This document shows, one piece after another, positions 1 through 8,701 of a stretch of 62,176 bases of DNA. Where the stretch lies: assembly GCA_964448305.1 (NCBI GenBank), contig CAYUWB010000005.1, positions 1 through 62,176 of the forward strand, written 5' to 3'. The notes under the pieces are model-generated. The model had not been told where the DNA came from. It did no database searches and was given only the letters and a program-made list of their open reading frames with translations. Positions within the stretch are counted from its first letter, which is position 1. Every line of letters starts with the position of its first letter. The translations under genes were made by a program, and so were the position numbers. This DNA is from Thioglobus_C sp964448305. GTDB taxonomy: Bacteria > Pseudomonadota > Gammaproteobacteria > PS1 > Pseudothioglobaceae.

Positions 1-71
1 TGAACGTGACGGCTTTGTCTTTACCGATTGGCAATAACATTGACTATAATAAAACCATTACCTTTGAATAA
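1..71 (+). CDS. 3' end of an upstream gene, product not identified
   Basis: An open frame enters from the left edge (codons from base 3) and ends at TAA 69-71, giving 22 C-terminal residues that end in KTITFE. It lies 12 bases before the BtuM-like gene on the same strand, so it may be the preceding gene of the same cobalamin operon. The fragment is too short to assign a family, and it does not end in the aromatic residue usual for outer-membrane receptors, so I do not call it BtuB. Confidence 0.55.
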   Translation, partial: NVTALSLPIGNNIDYNKTITFE

Positions 72-83
72 ACAGGATTTCAA

Positions 84-665
84 ATGACAGATCAAATTAA
101 CAAAACCAGAACAATCTTTGCTGTATTTATTATGGTGCTTTTAATGATTGCTACGCGTGGTCACGCTAATTGGCTATCAAGCATTGTACATTTGCCTGAT
201 TTCACCATTCCAGCTTTATTTATTGCTGGTATTTACTTACGCAAATTTTGGGTTGCTTTTGTAATTATCATCAGTGCTGTTGCGATTGACAATTATGCCA
301 TTGTGCATGAGGGTATTAGTGCAAACTGTATCACCCCTGCTTATAGCGTGCTGCCATTTACTTACTACGGAGTTTTCTGGGTGGGCAAATATATTGGTAG
401 TTTAAATATTGATACTAATATTGTAAAAAATGCATTAATTATTATGGCGACAGTAAGCGCTCAATGGTTTATAGCCACCTCAAGTTATTACTTCTTTACC
501 GCCACTTATGCAAAAACAGGTTGGGCTAACTTTGGTGCTTATGCCGCTCAATGGTCAGTGGTTGAAATAGCACCAGTTCTTTACTGGATGATTGTAGTGT
601 CAATTGTTTTTACGCTTAATCACCGCTATTCATTTATTCCATTTTTCTCAACGCAGAAAGACTAA
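84..665 (+). CDS. btuM: BtuM-like solitary cobalamin transporter (ECF S-component type)
   Basis: This is a 193-residue, very hydrophobic inner-membrane protein with about six membrane segments (near 10-26, 40-58, 60-72, 88-105, 113-135 and 160-178). Cys82 sits after the second pair of segments, in NCITPAYS. In Thiobacillus denitrificans BtuM, a solitary ECF S-component, Cys80 ligands the cobalt of cobalamin, and the position here nearly matches. The next gene, ten bases downstream, is the corrinoid adenosyltransferase, which uses imported corrinoid. Seen: length, hydrophobicity, cysteine and neighbour. Inferred: cobalamin as substrate. An uncharacterised integral membrane protein remains possible. 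Confidence 0.65.
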   Translation: MTDQINKTRTIFAVFIMVLLMIATRGHANWLSSIVHLPDFTIPALFIAGIYLRKFWVAFVIIISAVAIDNYAIVHEGISANCITPAYSVLPFTYYGVFWVGKYIGSLNIDTNIVKNALIIMATVSAQWFIATSSYYFFTATYAKTGWANFGAYAAQWSVVEIAPVLYWMIVVSIVFTLNHRYSFIPFFSTQKD

Positions 666-674
666 AAACTCTAC

Positions 675-1268
675 ATGGCTGACGATCAATATAAAGCGCG
701 CATGCAGCGCAAGAAAGAACATATTGATCAACGTATTGAAGAAGCCAATATTGATAAAGGTATTATTGTATTACTAACTGGTAACGGCAAAGGTAAGTCG
801 TCCTCCTCACTAGGGATGGTTTGCCGTGCGTTAGGTTACGACATGAAGGTTGGTATTGCTAAGTTTTTAAAAGGCGTGCAAGATACTGGTGAAGACGCCT
901 TTCTTGCCAAACAACCTAATGTGCAAACTGTAAGTATGAAAACCGGCTTTACTTGGGATACACAAGATAAAACCTATGACACTACCATGGCGATTGAAAC
1001 TTGGCAAACAGCACAAAGCTACTTAGAAGACGAATCAATCGATTTAGTTGTACTGGACGAGCTAACTTATATGATTAGTTATAAGTACTTAGAGGAACAA
1101 ATAATTCTTGATGCGCTAAACAATCGCCCAAAAGACCAACACGTCGTCATCACTGGACGTGCTGCTGCAGATAGCTTAATAGATATTGCTGATACGGTAA
1201 GTGAAGTGAAAGACATTAAACACGCCTTTAGAGCCAATATCAAAGCGCAAAAAGGTGTTGATCTTTAA
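675..1268 (+). CDS. cobO: cob(I)yrinic acid a,c-diamide adenosyltransferase
   Basis: This 197-residue cytoplasmic enzyme of the CobO/BtuR/CobA family transfers the adenosyl group of ATP to cob(I)alamin or a corrinoid precursor. The P-loop GNGKGKSS is at residues 36-43, after a charged N-terminal helix, and the family's VLDELTYMI segment (Walker B-like) is near residue 125. The length is normal for the family. It follows the BtuM-like gene by nine bases, which fits salvage of imported cobalamin. Its stop overlaps the end of convergent radA by four bases. Confidence 0.93.
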   Translation: MADDQYKARMQRKKEHIDQRIEEANIDKGIIVLLTGNGKGKSSSSLGMVCRALGYDMKVGIAKFLKGVQDTGEDAFLAKQPNVQTVSMKTGFTWDTQDKTYDTTMAIETWQTAQSYLEDESIDLVVLDELTYMISYKYLEEQIILDALNNRPKDQHVVITGRAAADSLIDIADTVSEVKDIKHAFRANIKAQKGVDL

Positions 1269-2626
1269 GTATGCTCGCTCATATATTGCAGGGCTTGATA
1301 CAAATACTCCACCGGAACGATTTTTAGCCCTTTAGGCGCCTTTTTAGGTAGATTGCCCTTTGGTATGATTGCCACCTTAAAACCGTGTTTTTGCGCCTCT
1401 GATAAACGCTCAATTGCATTATAAACTGGGCGAACCTCGCCTGTTAGCCCTACTTCGCCAAAGGCGATCCAATCATTTGGAATGACTTTATCTCTGAGAC
1501 TTGACATAATCGCTAACATCACCACCAGATCAGAAGCAGTTTCATTCACCTTAATACCACCCACCACATTTACAAATACGTCTTGATCATGTGTAGCTAC
1601 ACCGCCATGCTTGTGCAATACGGCTAATTGCAGGGCTAAGCGATTTTGCTCCAAACCTACACTTACGCGCTTAGGATTACCACCCGCTTGATCAACCAAG
1701 GCTTGTACCTCTACCATCAGTGGACGAGTTGCTTCACGCGTAACCATTATCATTGACCCTGGCGACGGCTTGGCTTGATTGGATAAGAAAATAGCAGAAG
1801 GGTTTTCGACTTGTTGTAATCCAGTTTCGCCCATAGCAAATACGCTGATCTCGTTCACGGCACCAAAACGATTTTTCACTGCACGAATAATGCGGTAACG
1901 TCCGCCTGCATCGCCTTCAAAATACAGTACTGCATCCACCATGTGCTCCAGTATTCTTGGGCCAGCTAACGCACCACCTTTAGTAACATGGCCAATCATC
2001 AGTAAGATGGTGTTGGTTTGCTTGGCAAATTGAGTCAGCTGTGCTGCGCAATCACGTACTTGGGTCACCGAGCCTGGTGCAGAAGTTGAGCCATCAGTCA
2101 CCATAGTTTGAATAGAATCAATCACAATGACTTTAGGTTGCACTTCTTTAGCCAACTTAATGATTTTTTCTAGATGTGTTTCACTCAGCAACAACACATC
2201 TTCTTTAATGCCTAGTCGAACAGCTCTATCACTTATTTGTTCAGCTGATTCTTCGCCACTAATATATAGAGTCGTATTGTCTTTGTTGATAGCCGCCATG
2301 GCTTGTAAGATTAGAGTTGACTTACCAATACCAGGGTCACCGCCAATTAACACAACTGATCCGTCAACTAAGCCACCACCTAAGGTGCGGTCAAGCTCGC
2401 TTAGTCCAGTCGATAATCTGGCTCTATTTTCAGACTTAACATCTGATAAATTTTGCACTTTTGAAGGCGTAAGGTCTTTTAAACTTTCTGGTTTAGAGGA
2501 TGTTGCTTGAGATAAAACCACTTCTTCCAATGTGTTCCAGGCTTTGCAATCTAAGCACTGCCCTGCCCACTGATGATGTGACGAACCACATTCTCGACAA
2601 ACAAATTCAATCTTGGCTTTTGCCAT
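1265..2626 (-). CDS. radA: DNA repair protein RadA (Sms)
   Basis: RadA is a RecA-related, DnaB-like hexameric motor that drives branch migration during recombinational repair. The 453 residues begin with a four-Cys zinc finger (C10, C13, C24, C27), followed by the Walker A motif GGDPGIGKS at 95-103, the RadA-specific KNRFG motif near 250 and a C-terminal Lon-like domain. It is last in the glyA-nrdR-radA run: its ATG overlaps the nrdR stop by one base (TAATG), implying translational coupling. All signature motifs and the usual length are present. Confidence 0.97.
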   Translation of the reverse strand: MAKAKIEFVCRECGSSHHQWAGQCLDCKAWNTLEEVVLSQATSSKPESLKDLTPSKVQNLSDVKSENRARLSTGLSELDRTLGGGLVDGSVVLIGGDPGIGKSTLILQAMAAINKDNTTLYISGEESAEQISDRAVRLGIKEDVLLLSETHLEKIIKLAKEVQPKVIVIDSIQTMVTDGSTSAPGSVTQVRDCAAQLTQFAKQTNTILLMIGHVTKGGALAGPRILEHMVDAVLYFEGDAGGRYRIIRAVKNRFGAVNEISVFAMGETGLQQVENPSAIFLSNQAKPSPGSMIMVTREATRPLMVEVQALVDQAGGNPKRVSVGLEQNRLALQLAVLHKHGGVATHDQDVFVNVVGGIKVNETASDLVVMLAIMSSLRDKVIPNDWIAFGEVGLTGEVRPVYNAIERLSEAQKHGFKVAIIPKGNLPKKAPKGLKIVPVEYLYQALQYMSEHT

Positions 2627-3078
2627 TATTTACTCATCAATTTGTCAATTTCATTTTTGAAAGCTTCAATATCTTGAAATTGACGATAAACTGAAGCAAA
2701 ACGAATATAAGCCACTTCATCAAGTGCTTTAAGCTCTTCCATCACCCATTCGCCAATTTTATTCGATGACACTTCTCGCTCAGACTGGGTCATTAACTTA
2801 CGCGAGATGCGTGAAATCGCCGTTTCAATTTGAGAAGTTTTAACCGGGCGTTTTTCTAAGGCTTTTAATAAACCAGAACGAAGTTTGTCTTCGCTAAATG
2901 ATTCGCGAGATTCATCGCTCTTAACCAATCTTGGTAGGTTAAGATCAACCGTTTCACGGGTTGAATAACGCTCACCACAAGAGGTACACTCTCGACGACG
3001 ACGCACTTGTGAGCCATCGTCAATTAAGCGAGTATCTAATACTTTGGTATCGTCAGACTGACAAAATGGACAACGCAT
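2626..3078 (-). CDS. nrdR: transcriptional repressor NrdR
   Basis: NrdR is an ATP/dATP-sensing repressor of ribonucleotide reductase genes. The 150-residue protein has the N-terminal zinc ribbon (C3, C6, C31, C34) followed by an ATP-cone domain from about residue 46. It lies between glyA and radA on the same strand, and the glyA-nrdR pairing is widespread in Gammaproteobacteria. No clear Shine-Dalgarno sequence precedes the ATG; the 58-base gap to glyA is AT-rich. No ribonucleotide reductase gene is in the window. Confidence 0.96.
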   Translation of the reverse strand: MRCPFCQSDDTKVLDTRLIDDGSQVRRRRECTSCGERYSTRETVDLNLPRLVKSDESRESFSEDKLRSGLLKALEKRPVKTSQIETAISRISRKLMTQSEREVSSNKIGEWVMEELKALDEVAYIRFASVYRQFQDIEAFKNEIDKLMSK

Positions 3079-3136
3079 AATTAATTAACAATGGACAGTT
3101 GAAAATTGAAAATTATTTGTACTCATCAAGTGAGTG

Positions 3137-4393
3137 CTAAACAGAGTAAACCGGATGTTTGGCGCAAAGATCACTGACTTTTGCTTTCACCTCATCGATG
3201 ACTGATTGATTATCCAAATCATCACAGATATCACACATCCAAGATGCAAGATCACGACACTCTTGCTCACCAAAGCCTCTTGTTGTAGCTGCAGGCGTAC
3301 CCACACGAATACCACTCGTAATAAATGGCGATTGCGGATCATTTGGTACGGCGTTCATATTAACAGTAATATGTGCACTGCCTAGCGCTGCATCAACTGC
3401 CTTTCCAGTAAGACCTTGATCAATAAAACTAACCAAGAATAAGTGATCATCTGTGCCACCAGACACCACATCGAAGCCACGTGCAATAAAAGTATCGGCC
3501 ATCGCTTGAGCATTAACTCTTACTTGTTTTTGATAAGCTTTGTACTCATCGCTCATCGCCTCTTTAAAGCTAACCGCTTTAGCAGCAATAATATGCATGA
3601 GTGGCCCACCCTGAATACCTGGGAAAATCGCTGAATTGAGTTTCTTTTCAATTTCTTCATTGGCTTTAGCCAAAATCAAACCACCACGAGGGCCACGCAA
3701 AGTTTTGTGCGTAGTAGTCGTAGCAACATCTGCAATACCGACTGGAGACGGATACTCACCCGTTGCAATCAATCCGGCAACGTGCGCCATATCAACCATT
3801 AAATATGCGCCAACCTCGTCAGCAATATTTCTAAATCTTTGCCAGTCAACCACTCTTGAATAAGCAGAAAAACCTGCAATAATCATTTTGGGATTATGCT
3901 CTTTTGCTAAGCGCTCAACTTCATCATAATCAATTTCACCAGTTTCAGGGTTTAAACCATATTGAATTGAATTAAAATTTTTGCCAGAAAATGATGGTGC
4001 TGCGCCATGCGTTAAGTGGCCACCATGAGCAAGACTCATACCTAAAATGGTATCGCCTGGAACTACCAAGGCCTGAAAAACCGCTGCGTTTGCTTGAGAG
4101 CCAGAGTGTGGCTGTACATTAGCGTAGTCTGCACCAAATAATTCTTTAGCACGATCAATAGCCAATTGCTCCACCACGTCAACATGTTCACAACCACCAT
4201 AGTAGCGCTTCTTAGGATAACCTTCAGCATACTTATTTGTGAGTTGTGATCCTTGCGCTTCCATTACCGCAGGTGACGTGTAGTTTTCACTAGCAATTAA
4301 CTCAATGTGTGCCTCTTGGCGGGCTTCTTCTGCGCTAATTGCGTTAGCAATGTCGCTATCTACTTTTGAGAGAGTTTGAGATTTTTCGAACAT
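3137..4393 (-). CDS. glyA: serine hydroxymethyltransferase
   Basis: GlyA interconverts serine and glycine with tetrahydrofolate and 5,10-methylene-tetrahydrofolate, the main entry of one-carbon units. The 418 residues match the family's usual length. The PLP lysine is K230 in TTTTHKTLRGPRGG, and the cofactor-contacting D201-H204 pair is in VDMAHVAG. It heads the minus-strand run glyA-nrdR-radA and is divergent from the DJ-1 gene, with a 64-base gap holding both promoters. Kbl and Tdh nearby, which yield glycine from threonine, make a metabolically related neighbourhood. Confidence 0.98.
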   Translation of the reverse strand: MFEKSQTLSKVDSDIANAISAEEARQEAHIELIASENYTSPAVMEAQGSQLTNKYAEGYPKKRYYGGCEHVDVVEQLAIDRAKELFGADYANVQPHSGSQANAAVFQALVVPGDTILGMSLAHGGHLTHGAAPSFSGKNFNSIQYGLNPETGEIDYDEVERLAKEHNPKMIIAGFSAYSRVVDWQRFRNIADEVGAYLMVDMAHVAGLIATGEYPSPVGIADVATTTTHKTLRGPRGGLILAKANEEIEKKLNSAIFPGIQGGPLMHIIAAKAVSFKEAMSDEYKAYQKQVRVNAQAMADTFIARGFDVVSGGTDDHLFLVSFIDQGLTGKAVDAALGSAHITVNMNAVPNDPQSPFITSGIRVGTPAATTRGFGEQECRDLASWMCDICDDLDNQSVIDEVKAKVSDLCAKHPVYSV

Positions 4394-4457
4394 GGTTTTC
4401 CTTGATTAAATTTAGGGGATAAAATAGCTTTAATTTTATATTATTTTTAAGGTTATT

Positions 4458-5006
4458 ATGAAGCAGTTATGTGTGCCACTTGCTAATGGTTTCGAAGAAG
4501 TTGAAGCGATAGCAATTATTGATATTTGCCGGCGTGGTGAAATTGATGTGATTATTGCTGGTGTCGGCGATAAAACTATTATTGGTGCACATGATATTTC
4601 CATTATTGCCGATTGTTTAATTGATGAAATTAATACTGATGATTTAGATATGATTGCACTGCCTGGCGGCTGGGGTGGTACTGAAATACTCACAAGCAAC
4701 ACAACGGTGCAATCTATCCTCAAACAAATGAAAGATAATGATAAACACATTGGTGCAATCTGTGCCGCCCCTTATGCGCTTGATGCTGCTGGCGTTTTAG
4801 GTAATAACTTTACTTGCTATCCCTCTATAGAAGAAAAAATTAATGCTGGTGGTTATGATAAAAATACTGACACAGTAATTAACGGCAAAGTTGTAACTTC
4901 ACAAGGTGTAGGTACAGCAATTTGTTTTGCTTTGAAAATTGTAGAAACTCTACAAGGAGATGATAAATATCAGCAAATTAAAAAAGAGATTCTAGCTAAA
5001 TGCTGA
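4458..5006 (+). CDS. DJ-1/PfpI family protein, YajL-like
   Basis: This 182-residue cytoplasmic protein belongs to the DJ-1/ThiJ/PfpI superfamily. The nucleophile-elbow cysteine is C102 in ICAAPYAL, and the glutamate that activates it is in GFEEVEA (E13/E14). The LPGG loop (68-71) and the closing SQGVGTAICF segment are also present. The order and length resemble E. coli YajL, assigned chaperone, glyoxalase or protein-deglycase roles that remain debated. AAGG lies upstream of the ATG. It is monocistronic and converges on kbl across a palindrome-bearing gap. Confidence 0.9.
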   Translation: MKQLCVPLANGFEEVEAIAIIDICRRGEIDVIIAGVGDKTIIGAHDISIIADCLIDEINTDDLDMIALPGGWGGTEILTSNTTVQSILKQMKDNDKHIGAICAAPYALDAAGVLGNNFTCYPSIEEKINAGGYDKNTDTVINGKVVTSQGVGTAICFALKIVETLQGDDKYQQIKKEILAKC

Positions 5007-5098
5007 CGTCTCACATTATTAGATTTATAAAAAATTTAGAAAATAATGCAAATGGCCTGAACTACAACACTTAGACAGGCTTTATCTACTCAGAAACA

Positions 5099-5120
5099 TG
5101 GTTTTTATGATGAAAAACCA
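5099..5120. repeat. inverted repeat in the DJ-1/kbl convergent gap
   Basis: TGGTTTTT and AAAAACCA form a perfect 8-bp stem around a 6-base loop. It lies about 90 bases past the DJ-1 stop and 75 bases past the kbl stop, between convergent genes, so a termination role in either direction is plausible. No clear T-run follows on either strand. Confidence 0.45.
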
Positions 5121-5140
5121 ATAAAAACACCTAAATATTC

Positions 5141-5163
5141 ACTCCCAAGCCTTGCTTGGGAGT
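5141..5163. repeat. REP-like palindrome, possible bidirectional terminator
   Basis: ACTCCCAAGC and GCTTGGGAGT are perfect 10-bp arms around CTT. The core CCCAAGC-N3-GCTTGGG is identical to that of the palindromes bracketing the RAYT transposase gene at 36731 and 37438. It lies in the 188-base gap between convergent DJ-1 and kbl genes. It could be a dispersed REP element, a terminator, or both. Confidence 0.6.
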
Positions 5164-5194
5164 AGATCAATAAAAATTTACGAAATTTTTAAAA

Positions 5195-6388
5195 TTAAGC
5201 TGATAATTCTTTATAAGTCTGTGCAAAAGCTTCAATGGCTTTATCTAAATCCTCTTTAGTGTGTGCAGCAGATATCTGAGTGCGAATCCTAGCCTTGCCT
5301 TTTGGCACTACTGGAAAGAAAAATCCAATGGCGTAAATGCCTTTTTCTAATAACTTTTTACTCATGGCTTGTGCAAGCTTAGCATCACCTAGCATTACCG
5401 GGACAATTGGATGATCGCCATCATCAACTTCAAACCCCACGTCTTGCATACCTTTTCTAAAATAATGCGTATTTGACTCTAGCTTGTCGCGCAGTTCCGT
5501 TGAATGACTCAACATATCTAACACTTTAAGTGACGCTGCACAAATCGATGGCGCCAAGGTATTAGAGAATAAATAAGGGCGCGATCTTTGACGTAGCATA
5601 TCAACGATTTCTTTGCGTGCTGAGGTATAACCACCAGAAGCGCCACCTAGCGCTTTACCAAACGTACCGGTGATAATATCCACTCGATCCATGACATTGC
5701 AATACTCGTGTACACCGCGGCCAGTCTTACCCATAAAACCTACTGCATGACAATCATCATGATGTACCATGGCGTCAAACTCATCAGCTAGATCGCAAAT
5801 TTTATCAAGCTGTGCGACGGTGCCGTCCATAGAAAATACACCATCAGTGGTAATTAAAATGCGTCTTGCGCCACCTTCTTTAGCCTCAACAAGCTTGGCA
5901 CGTAGATCATTCATATCGTTATTTTTATAACGAAAACGCGCTGCTTTACACAAGCGCACGCCATCAATAATAGAAGCATGATTCAGCTCATCAGAGATGA
6001 TTGCATCTTCATTGGTTAAAATGGTTTCAAATAATCCAGTATTGGCATCAAAACACGCAGCATACAAGATGGTATCTTCCATGCCTAAAAATTCACTAAC
6101 TTTTTGCTCTAGAGTTTTATGGATGGTTTGCGTTCCACAAATAAAACGCACAGATGAAAGGCCAAAACCCCATTGATGAAAACTGTCTTTTGCTGCTTGA
6201 ATAACATTTTTATTGTTAGCCAAACCTAAGTAGTTATTGGCACACATATTAATAACTTCGGAACCATCTTCAAGCGTAATGTCATTTTTTTGCTCTGAAG
6301 CAATGATGCGCTCAGTTTTCCACAAACCGGCTGCTTCAATTTCTTTTAGATCTTCAGTGATACTGTCTTTTGCACTTTTAAAGCTCAT
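5195..6388 (-). CDS. kbl: glycine C-acetyltransferase (2-amino-3-ketobutyrate CoA ligase)
   Basis: Kbl is a PLP enzyme that cleaves 2-amino-3-oxobutyrate with CoA into glycine and acetyl-CoA, the second step of threonine degradation. The 397 residues match E. coli Kbl; the PLP lysine is K245 in GTFGKALGGASGG, and the cofactor-ring histidine is in HHDDCHAVGFMG. One base separates its start from the tdh stop, so the two enzymes, which share an unstable intermediate, are co-translated. The pairing fixes the family member as Kbl rather than a biotin or haem synthase. Confidence 0.97.
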   Translation of the reverse strand: MSFKSAKDSITEDLKEIEAAGLWKTERIIASEQKNDITLEDGSEVINMCANNYLGLANNKNVIQAAKDSFHQWGFGLSSVRFICGTQTIHKTLEQKVSEFLGMEDTILYAACFDANTGLFETILTNEDAIISDELNHASIIDGVRLCKAARFRYKNNDMNDLRAKLVEAKEGGARRILITTDGVFSMDGTVAQLDKICDLADEFDAMVHHDDCHAVGFMGKTGRGVHEYCNVMDRVDIITGTFGKALGGASGGYTSARKEIVDMLRQRSRPYLFSNTLAPSICAASLKVLDMLSHSTELRDKLESNTHYFRKGMQDVGFEVDDGDHPIVPVMLGDAKLAQAMSKKLLEKGIYAIGFFFPVVPKGKARIRTQISAAHTKEDLDKAIEAFAQTYKELSA

Positions 6389-6389
6389 A

Positions 6390-7424
6390 TTAATCTTCCC
6401 AATTTAAAATCACTTTGCCGGATTCACCTGAAAGCATGGCATCAAAACCTTTCTGGAAATCAGTATAGTGAAAACGATGAGTAATAATATCTTCTAATGG
6501 TAAGCCACTTTGCACCATCATTGAACCTTTGTACCAAGTCTCGAAGATTTCACGCCCGTAAATGCCTTTAATCGTTAACCCTTTAAATACCACTTGATCC
6601 CAATCAATACCTGAGCCCGAAGGCATAATCGCTAGCATGGCAATATTACCGCCATTAATCATTAAATTCAGCATATCACCAAATGCATGAGGTGAGCCCG
6701 ACATTTCTAAGCCAACATCAAAACCTTCAAATATGCCTAAATTCTGCATAAATTCAGTAGAAATATTTTCTTTAGCGACATTAATTGGGATAACTTTAGG
6801 TGCAACTTTTTTAGCAAGATCTAAGCGATATTGGTTAATATCGGTAATCACGATATTACGCGCACCTGCGTGAGTAGCCACCATAGCTGCCATCACGCCA
6901 ATTGGGCCTGCGCCAGTAATAAGCACATCTTCACCCACCATGTTAAATGAAAGTGCAGTATGTACGGCATTGCCATAAGGATCAAAACACGCTAATAAAT
7001 CAGTTGAAATGGCTTGCGCAGGCTTAAAGACATTCTCAGCAGGGATGGATAAGTATTCGGCAAAACAGCCGGTACGATTAACCCCAATACCAATTGTATT
7101 TGGACACAAATGCTTGCGCCCTGCTAAACAGTTGCGACAACGGCCACAAGTAATATGCCCTTCGCCTGAGACAATATCCCCGATTTGAAGATCAGTCACA
7201 TTAGAGCCAAGCTCAACAATCTCTCCAGCAAATTCATGGCCAGTTGTCATCGGCACGGGAATGGTTTTTTGTGCCCAGGCGTCCCAATTATAAATATGGA
7301 TATCAGTACCACAAATGGCGGTTTTTTTAATTTTAACTAAGACGTCGTTATTGCCAACTTCAGGCATGGGTACGTCTTCGAGCCAAATACCTTCTTTTGC
7401 ATGTTTTTTAACTAAGGCTTTCAT
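6390..7424 (-). CDS. tdh: L-threonine 3-dehydrogenase
   Basis: Tdh is a zinc-dependent medium-chain dehydrogenase that oxidises threonine to 2-amino-3-oxobutyrate with NAD+. The 344 residues show the catalytic zinc site C38 with H63-E64 (GHEFAGEIV), the structural zinc cysteines C93, C96, C99 and C107, and the Rossmann motif GAGPIG near 170. It lies upstream of kbl in a two-gene operon, 12 bases downstream of moeB on the same strand, so the msrA-moeB-tdh-kbl run may be one transcript. Confidence 0.97.
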   Translation of the reverse strand: MKALVKKHAKEGIWLEDVPMPEVGNNDVLVKIKKTAICGTDIHIYNWDAWAQKTIPVPMTTGHEFAGEIVELGSNVTDLQIGDIVSGEGHITCGRCRNCLAGRKHLCPNTIGIGVNRTGCFAEYLSIPAENVFKPAQAISTDLLACFDPYGNAVHTALSFNMVGEDVLITGAGPIGVMAAMVATHAGARNIVITDINQYRLDLAKKVAPKVIPINVAKENISTEFMQNLGIFEGFDVGLEMSGSPHAFGDMLNLMINGGNIAMLAIMPSGSGIDWDQVVFKGLTIKGIYGREIFETWYKGSMMVQSGLPLEDIITHRFHYTDFQKGFDAMLSGESGKVILNWED

Positions 7425-7436
7425 ATATTTTTCCTG

Positions 7437-8177
7437 TTATTTGCCACAAACTGGGCATGATTCATCTTTGTTAATATTTATCGTTCTAAAGGTTAGATCA
7501 AGCGCATCAACAATCATAAGTTTTCCTAGGAGCTGATCACCAATATTTAATATTGTTTTAATTGCTTGCAGTGCTTGCATTGTACCAAGCATGCCTGCCA
7601 CTGGAGCCAAGATACCGTTGTCAGTACAGTTTTCATCACTATTACCCTCTTTTGAATATAGGCATTGATAGCAAGGCTGATTGGCTTTATAGCCTTTAAA
7701 TACCGATAACTGCCCCTCAAAACGAATGACTGCTGCCGAGACCAGCGGTGTTTGCTGCTCAACACAAACTTTGTTGACTTTAAAACGTGTATCAAAGTTA
7801 TCCGTGCCGTCAAGCACCACATCGGCTAATGTAATTAAATCAGCAAGGTTATCATCATTAAACACCTCTACCGTGGTGACTTTAATATCTGGATTAATTG
7901 ATAGCATTTTAGCTTTGGCAGAGTCAACTTTTAACTTACCAATATCATCCGTATGATGAATAACTTGGCGCTGTAAGTTAGACAACTCTACTTTGTCAAA
8001 ATCTGCAATGATCAGATGCCCCACACCACTAGCTGCAAGGTACATGGCACTTGGCGAGCCTAGTCCACCCATGCCAATTAGCAACATGGTTGAGTCTAGC
8101 AAGGCTTGCTGCCCCTCTATACCCACTTCTGGCAAGATGATTTGACGAGAATATCTTAATAAATCCTGGTCGTTCAT
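7437..8177 (-). CDS. moeB: molybdopterin-synthase adenylyltransferase / ThiF-MoeB family
   Basis: This E1-like enzyme adenylates the C-terminal glycine of a ubiquitin-like sulfur carrier (MoaD or ThiS). The 246 residues carry the nucleotide motif GMGGLG (35-40), the RQ contact segment SNLQRQVIHH and two zinc CxxC pairs (CYQC and C241-PVC244). No rhodanese domain is attached. MoeB and ThiF are not separable by sequence inspection, and no carrier gene is in the window, so it may serve thiamine, molybdopterin or both. It overlaps msrA by four bases. Confidence 0.88.
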   Translation of the reverse strand: MNDQDLLRYSRQIILPEVGIEGQQALLDSTMLLIGMGGLGSPSAMYLAASGVGHLIIADFDKVELSNLQRQVIHHTDDIGKLKVDSAKAKMLSINPDIKVTTVEVFNDDNLADLITLADVVLDGTDNFDTRFKVNKVCVEQQTPLVSAAVIRFEGQLSVFKGYKANQPCYQCLYSKEGNSDENCTDNGILAPVAGMLGTMQALQAIKTILNIGDQLLGKLMIVDALDLTFRTININKDESCPVCGK

Positions 8178-8662
8178 TTGAAATATTTATCCAACTTTGG
8201 TGTGATTAACATGGCGCAATAAGGCTGGTTTGGGTTGTTATTATAATAATTTTGATGGTAATCTTCAGCTGGATAAAATACAGATAGCTCAGTTACCTCA
8301 GTGACAATATTATCGCTTAAATTTTGTATAAATTGGTTAGCTTGGGTTTGCTGCTCATCATTTACATAAAACACAGCCGATCGATACTGTGTACCTTTAT
8401 CACTACCCTGCTGATTAAGCGTTGTTGCATCGTGTGTTGCAAAGAATATTTGAAGCAGATCTTCAAAAGAAACAAGATGTTCATTAAATTCTATTTTTAC
8501 CACTTCAGCATGGCCTGTCGTTCCTGTGCAAATATCTTGATAAGTCGGATTTTGCGTTGATCCATTACAATAACCAGATTCAACACTTACAACGCCACTA
8601 ATGCGTTGGAACACGGCTTCAACACACCAAAAACATCCACCGGCAAAATACGCTGTTTGCAT
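8174..8662 (-). CDS. msrA: peptide methionine-S-sulfoxide reductase MsrA
   Basis: MsrA reduces the S-epimer of methionine sulfoxide in proteins and free methionine. The motif GGCFWC places the catalytic cysteine at C10, right at the N-terminus, so this short form has no signal peptide and is cytoplasmic. The 162-residue length fits a single-domain MsrA without MsrB. The segment GTTGHAEVVKIEF is also diagnostic. The ATG at 8662 is divergent from the alkylation-repair gene with a 39-base gap, and the stop overlaps the moeB start (ATGA type). Confidence 0.96.
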   Translation of the reverse strand: MQTAYFAGGCFWCVEAVFQRISGVVSVESGYCNGSTQNPTYQDICTGTTGHAEVVKIEFNEHLVSFEDLLQIFFATHDATTLNQQGSDKGTQYRSAVFYVNDEQQTQANQFIQNLSDNIVTEVTELSVFYPAEDYHQNYYNNNPNQPYCAMLITPKLDKYFK

Positions 8663-8701
8663 GTATGATTAGACTATTAACAAAAACCCATAGTATAGCT
8701 G

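Noticed and set aside
2127..2510. Plus-strand open frame of 127 codons inside radA
   Set aside because: It is antisense to conserved RadA coding sequence, has no ribosome-binding site and no recognisable protein features.
4394..4457. Glycine riboswitch upstream of glyA
   Set aside because: The 64-base divergent gap is too short for an aptamer, and no characteristic paired domains are present.
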